Shown piece by piece: positions 4,322 to 7,927 of a stretch of DNA of 7,927 nt. The notes beneath the pieces are model-generated. The model did no database searches, had not been told where the DNA came from, and saw nothing but the letters and a program-made list of their open reading frames with translations. Position 1 is the stretch's first letter. The number at the start of each line of letters is the position of its first letter. Position numbers and translations under genes: made by a program. The DNA comes from Spirochaetota bacterium (GTDB lineage Bacteria > Spirochaetota > B62-G9 > DRHN01), in NCBI GenBank assembly GCA_023136305.1, contig JAGLSF010000087.1, positions 1 to 7,927 on the forward strand. Direction: 5' to 3'.

Positions 4322-7300
4322 GTGGCAAAACGAACGTACGCAGAAGCAGTGTTCGGAACAAAATTACCCGAAGTAGATCCTGACATTACACGGCTGATCG
4401 AGCTCGAGGAGGCTCGTCAGGCAGGGAAGATCATCCTCATTCCCTCCGAAAGCATCTGTCCGGCTCCCGTGCTTGAGGCCCTCGGCTCGGCGTTCAGCAA
4501 CATCTATGCGGAGGGGTACACGCCGAGCATGATGGAGGGGGAGGATGTGGATGACCTTTCTGATATGGATGTACAATTGACACGCTATCGCCGCTATGCG
4601 GACCGGAGATTCTACAAGGGCTGCGAGTATGCAAATCTCATCGAGGCAATAGCGGGAAGGCGGGCGGCAGCCCTTTTCGCAACACCGCAGAATCCTCCCT
4701 CAAACATCTCTGTGAATGTTCAGCCCCTCTCCGGTTCGATTGCCAACACCGTGGTCTACGATACCTTTGTCAAGCCAGGTGAGACCGTGATGGGCCTGTC
4801 TCTCATGCACGGCGGTCATCTTACCCACGGGAGTGAGTTCAACCGTTCCGGGAAGAGCTACAGGATCGTTTCCTACGAGGTAAGCGGCAAAACGGGTGTG
4901 CTCGATTACGACGAAATTGCAAAACTGGCGGAGGAACACCATCCGAAGCTGATCATCGCGGGATATACTGCTTACCCCTGGGCACCGGATTGGAAGAGGT
5001 TCAGGGAGATCGCCGATAGCGTGGATGCAATACTCCTTGCGGACATCTCCCATCCGGCAGGGCTCGTGGTCGCAGGGGTCTACCCCAATCCCATCGATTA
5101 TGCAGACGTGACCGTGTGCACCACACACAAGACGCTTTTCGGTCCCCGCGGAGCGATCATCATGACCACGAAGCGCGAATATGCGGAGCGCATCGATCAG
5201 GCCGTTTTCCCCGGGGAGCAGGGTGGACCGCACGTGAACAAGTTTGCCGCCATGGCCGTGGCGTTCAAGATCGCTATGGGTGGGGAGTTCAGAGAGGTAC
5301 AGCGGTGTATCGTCGAGAACGCGAAGTTACTCGGTGGGGTTCTGCAAAAGAATGGCCTGAAGCTTGCCTACGGCGGAACCAACACCCATCTCCTGCTCGT
5401 GGATCTAAACGACCTGCCCACGAAGAGCGGTTACCCCCTGAGGGGTGATACTGCTGTGCGGGTCCTCGATCTATGTGGAATCGTCGCCAATAAAAATACC
5501 ATCCCGGGTGATCTGATTACCGCGGAGACGAGCGGCGTTCGTATGGGAACGCCCTGGATAACACAGCGGAAAATAACCAGGAAGGGCATCGAAGAGCTCG
5601 GTGAAATCATCGCACATCTCCTGAAGAGCATCAATCCCTTCAGTTACATCGGTCTGATGGGCACACTTCCGAGGGGCAAGGTGGAGCTCGGCGTCCTGGA
5701 AGAGGTGCGGAAGAGGGTGCGACACCTGGCCGAAGGTCTCGTTTCAGAGGGTCAGGCAGAGGTTCTCGGTTATCCCCATGAAAGCATGCCCACCACCTCT
5801 TCACGTGACCACCGCCGCAGCCTGCCGGAACGGATCTCCGGCACCCGCCCTGAAGGACTTTCTCTTTCCCAAATGACAGTCATCGAGGTGGAGGGGAAAC
5901 GGGCGATACTGTTTATGGAGTGTGTATCGACCCGGAAGATCACGATGATGAAGATTGGTGAAACACGCGCGGCGCTTCTCCTGGGTGGGGATGGAAAATT
6001 GATTGCCCCTGTTGTCATCTGCCGTGTGAACGCTCACCGGTCGTACAGCCAATGTTTTCTTGTGCTGTGCGAGAGAGATGCCCTGGAGAGGCTTCTGTTG
6101 TGGTTCAGGGGACTGTCCGATGGGTATGTTGCCTTTGACATTGAGGATGTATTCAGGAAAGTCGACGGTCCTGTCGTGGTTCGCAGTTTGAACGACATGA
6201 CAGAAGAAGAGGGAGAGCATATCGTGAAAGAGATCGAGACTCTTTCTCCAGAGAGCATCGAGATCCCTCACTGTGAACAGCACAGCGATGCACAGCTTCT
6301 TTTCAAGGAAAGTCCGGAACTCTTCGACATTACCAAGCCCTATTTCATCGGCCAGAGCCGGATCGACTATTCCGGGACCAGGGAGGATAAGAGGGTCTTT
6401 TCAATCATGAGGGCTGAGACCCAGCCCGCCGCAGAAGCGGCCGCATTACATGCAGCTGGTGTGAATAAGAAGGCGAAGAGCACCGAAGAAGCCGGCAGCT
6501 TTTTCAACACTGAATTGGAAAAAAGCATTCTCCATGACGAGCACATCGGGCTCGGGGCGAGCATGGTCCCCTTTGCAGGATGGGAGATGCCCGTTCGGTA
6601 CGAGAGCATCATCGAGGAGCACCGGGCAGTGCGGGAGAAGGCTGGGCTCTTCGATATATCCCACATGGGAGTGTTCGAGGTTTCGGGAGAGTATGCGGCG
6701 CAGTTTCTCGACACCGTAAGCTCCAACTATGTTCACTGGATCGAATCTGGGGAGTCCCAGTACGGATACCTGCTCGATATAGACTGCAATGTCATCGACG
6801 ACATAATGATCTACAAACGAAGCGATGAACGATACATGGTTGTGGTCAATGCGGCCAACACCGAGATTGATCTCGCATGGCTTTTGTCGGTCAACGCTCG
6901 AGAGGTCATGATCGACAGGGAAGCACCCCTCAAAGAAATTCCCTCCGAGGTCACCATCCGGGACCTGAAGGGAAAGAAGATGCCCGAAGATGAGGCCCTC
7001 ATCGATATCGCCGTCCAGGGACCGGAGTCGCTCAATGTTTTGAGCGAACTTGCCCGTGTGGAAGTTGAGCGGCGCCGACTGCACCGGCTCCAGAAGATGC
7101 GGTTCATTGAAACTGAGCTCGACGGCATGGATATCATCGTCTCCAGAGCCGGGTATACGGGAGAGGAATTCGGCTATGAGCTCTTCGTGCATCCCGTGGA
7201 TGCACCCCGTTTATGGAGCCTCGTCCTGGACGCGGGGAAGCGGTTCGGTTTGATGCCCGTTGGTCTTGGAGCCCGTGATTCGCTGCGCACAGAGGCGGGG

Positions 7301-7765
7301 CTGCCCCTGCATGGACATGAGCTTGCGGGCCCACACAACATATCACCCATCGAGGCGGGGTTCGGGCCGTACGTGAAGTTTCACAAGGCCTTCTTCATCG
7401 GGAGAAACGCCCTTTTACAGAAGACGCGCGCGTCGAAGATGGCAGTCGGGCGATTCAGAATGTTCTCCAGGGGCGTGCGCATCGCAAAGCCCGGCGATAT
7501 CGTCGTGAGCGGACGCTCGCAGCGGATAATCGGCCACGTGACCAGCTGTGCGGTGAATGGTGAAGGGATTCAAATCGGCATGGCATACGTGGATGCTCAG
7601 TATGCGCGGGAGGATGTGCGGATCGGAATCATTTCCGCAAGCACAGCCGGCAGGGAACGATCAAAATCGATCACGGAGCTCGAGCTGGGGGACAGATTTC
7701 CCCTTCCCGTGGAGGCGATTATGCTCAGCCGTTTTCCCACTGTGCAACAGAGCATTGAGAGATAG
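4322..7765 (+). CDS. Serine hydroxymethyltransferase / degenerate GcvT-like / aminomethyltransferase (GcvT) fusion
   Basis: This 1147-residue cytosolic protein joins two folate enzymes. Residues about 15-480 are SHMT (serine + THF to glycine + methylene-THF): PSES (S42), IYAEGY (61-66), RFYKGCE (Y98), HGGHLTHG (163-170, H166), DISHPAGL (D241, H244), TTHK with PLP lysine K270, FPGEQGGP (296-303) and SGVRMGTP (R407). A 26-residue acidic insertion precedes RFYKGCE. Residues about 512-690 resemble a GcvT N-terminal half but lack its Asp pair. An Ala-rich linker (about 697-713) leads to full GcvT (about 732-1147): GASMVPFAGWEMPVRY (745-760), LFDISHMG (776-783), VIDDIMIYK (D826, D827), VVNAAN, SRAGYTGE (941-948), GARDSLRTEAGLPLHGHE (983-1000) and KAFFIGRNAL. 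GcvT takes the aminomethyl group from lipoyl H-protein to THF, releasing ammonia. Genes for H, P and L proteins are not in the window. Fusion could ease THF/methylene-THF exchange. SHMT-GcvT fusions seem to occur in some other anaerobes, as I recall. Confidence 0.92.
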   Translation: MAKRTYAEAVFGTKLPEVDPDITRLIELEEARQAGKIILIPSESICPAPVLEALGSAFSNIYAEGYTPSMMEGEDVDDLSDMDVQLTRYRRYADRRFYKGCEYANLIEAIAGRRAAALFATPQNPPSNISVNVQPLSGSIANTVVYDTFVKPGETVMGLSLMHGGHLTHGSEFNRSGKSYRIVSYEVSGKTGVLDYDEIAKLAEEHHPKLIIAGYTAYPWAPDWKRFREIADSVDAILLADISHPAGLVVAGVYPNPIDYADVTVCTTHKTLFGPRGAIIMTTKREYAERIDQAVFPGEQGGPHVNKFAAMAVAFKIAMGGEFREVQRCIVENAKLLGGVLQKNGLKLAYGGTNTHLLLVDLNDLPTKSGYPLRGDTAVRVLDLCGIVANKNTIPGDLITAETSGVRMGTPWITQRKITRKGIEELGEIIAHLLKSINPFSYIGLMGTLPRGKVELGVLEEVRKRVRHLAEGLVSEGQAEVLGYPHESMPTTSSRDHRRSLPERISGTRPEGLSLSQMTVIEVEGKRAILFMECVSTRKITMMKIGETRAALLLGGDGKLIAPVVICRVNAHRSYSQCFLVLCERDALERLLLWFRGLSDGYVAFDIEDVFRKVDGPVVVRSLNDMTEEEGEHIVKEIETLSPESIEIPHCEQHSDAQLLFKESPELFDITKPYFIGQSRIDYSGTREDKRVFSIMRAETQPAAEAAALHAAGVNKKAKSTEEAGSFFNTELEKSILHDEHIGLGASMVPFAGWEMPVRYESIIEEHRAVREKAGLFDISHMGVFEVSGEYAAQFLDTVSSNYVHWIESGESQYGYLLDIDCNVIDDIMIYKRSDERYMVVVNAANTEIDLAWLLSVNAREVMIDREAPLKEIPSEVTIRDLKGKKMPEDEALIDIAVQGPESLNVLSELARVEVERRRLHRLQKMRFIETELDGMDIIVSRAGYTGEEFGYELFVHPVDAPRLWSLVLDAGKRFGLMPVGLGARDSLRTEAGLPLHGHELAGPHNISPIEAGFGPYVKFHKAFFIGRNALLQKTRASKMAVGRFRMFSRGVRIAKPGDIVVSGRSQRIIGHVTSCAVNGEGIQIGMAYVDAQYAREDVRIGIISASTAGRERSKSITELELGDRFPLPVEAIMLSRFPTVQQSIER
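5855..6391 (+). other. Middle module of the fusion: degenerate GcvT-like domain
   Basis: This spans residues 512-690 of the fusion protein. Residues 512-569 align without gaps to residues 776-833 of the C-terminal GcvT, with 17 identical positions. Shared landmarks are S-x-M-x-V-x-E-V-x-G, a central F, V-S, G-E, L-L, and an I two residues after the catalytic site. The Asp-Asp pair of GcvT (D826-D827) is Ala562-Pro563 here. Further on, KPYFIGQ (672-678) resembles the KAFFIGR segment of GcvT, so the module may be a GcvT copy that lost its centre. It could bind folate without catalysis, or serve as a structural spacer. Confidence 0.65.
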
Positions 7766-7825
7766 GGAAGACCTCTGGGTGCACTTCAAGGTGATCCAGA
7801 TTGTTTCGGGAGAACAAGCAGAAGC

Positions 7826-7832
7826 AGGGGAG
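7826..7832 (+). promoter_or_regulatory. Ribosome site for the DUF1015 gene
   Basis: AGGGGAG lies 7 nt upstream of ATG at 7840. Together with the 74-nt gap and absence of a terminator, it suggests co-transcription with the fusion gene. Confidence 0.7.
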
Positions 7833-7839
7833 AAGACAT

Positions 7840-7927
7840 ATGGCAGTGATCAGGCCTTTCAGGGCACTTAGACCCCTCCCGGATAGGGCAAAGGATGTGG
7901 CGAGCGTTCCCTATGACGTGGTCACAA
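7840..7927 (+). CDS. DUF1015 family protein, 5' end (partial)
   Basis: Only the first 29 codons are present and the gene runs off the window. The translation begins MAVIRPFRALRPLPDRAKD and continues to VASVPYDVVT. This matches the characteristic N-terminus of DUF1015 proteins (pattern I-x-P-F-R-A-L-R-P, then about ten residues and V-A-x-x-P-Y-D-V). DUF1015 proteins are usually around 400 residues, their biochemical role is not settled, and they are often found near serine-biosynthesis genes such as serA and serC. Sitting just downstream of an SHMT-containing fusion fits a link to serine/glycine metabolism. The family call is strong despite the short length because the signature is distinctive. 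Confidence 0.85.
   Translation, partial: MAVIRPFRALRPLPDRAKDVASVPYDVVT

Noticed and set aside
6446..7192. 248-codon open frame on the minus strand
   Set aside because: It is antisense to the conserved GcvT domain and shows no family signature, so it is a shadow of the real gene.
7557..7871. Plus-strand frame bridging the end of the fusion gene and the DUF1015 start
   Set aside because: It overlaps both real genes in another frame, has no ribosome site or motif, and starts inside conserved GcvT sequence.

Overview
The window reads almost entirely on the + strand. It holds two transcription blocks separated by one AT-rich spacer (4008-4321). There is no rRNA, tRNA, CRISPR array or insertion sequence. 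The gene content suggests an anaerobic or syntrophic bacterium, perhaps Desulfobacterota or a similar anaerobic lineage: a LivM-type transporter, a SagB-like flavoprotein, and a serine hydroxymethyltransferase fused to a glycine-cleavage T-protein beside a DUF1015 gene. This lineage guess is inference and carries low confidence.

Block 1 (1-4007) begins with the last codons of an upstream gene, possibly livH, overlapping a LivM-type branched-chain amino-acid ABC permease. An 83-nt gap follows, then three closely packed genes. The first is an M29-aminopeptidase/NicX-superfamily metalloenzyme whose visible metal-ligand pattern (H264, H311, D313) resembles NicX more than the peptidases. The second is a family-3 solute-binding domain with no signal peptide, so apparently cytosolic. 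The third is a SagB-type nitroreductase-like flavoprotein with a C-terminal extension. The gaps between these three genes are 2 and 11 nt, which argues for one operon. The set looks like uptake plus intracellular conversion of a small nitrogen-containing molecule, but the substrate cannot be read from the sequence.

The spacer 4008-4321 contains a good sigma70-type promoter (TTGACT, 17 nt, TATAGT) that would give a leader of roughly 180 nt. In or near the leader are an 11-bp imperfect direct repeat and a small open frame of doubtful status. No glycine riboswitch core is visible.

Block 2 (4322-7927) is dominated by one 1147-residue protein. Its N-terminus is a complete-looking PLP-dependent serine hydroxymethyltransferase with a 26-residue acidic insertion, and its C-terminus is a complete-looking GcvT. 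Between them lies a third module. Residues 512-569 align without gaps to residues 776-833 of the protein's own GcvT domain, with 17 identities, but the Asp-Asp pair of the GcvT active site is replaced by Ala-Pro. The module therefore looks like a degenerate internal GcvT copy. The protein plausibly couples serine/glycine interconversion to glycine cleavage through a shared tetrahydrofolate pool. A DUF1015 gene starts 74 nt downstream and runs off the window. The most novel material is the three-module fusion and the operon of NicX-like, signal-less SBP and SagB-like genes.
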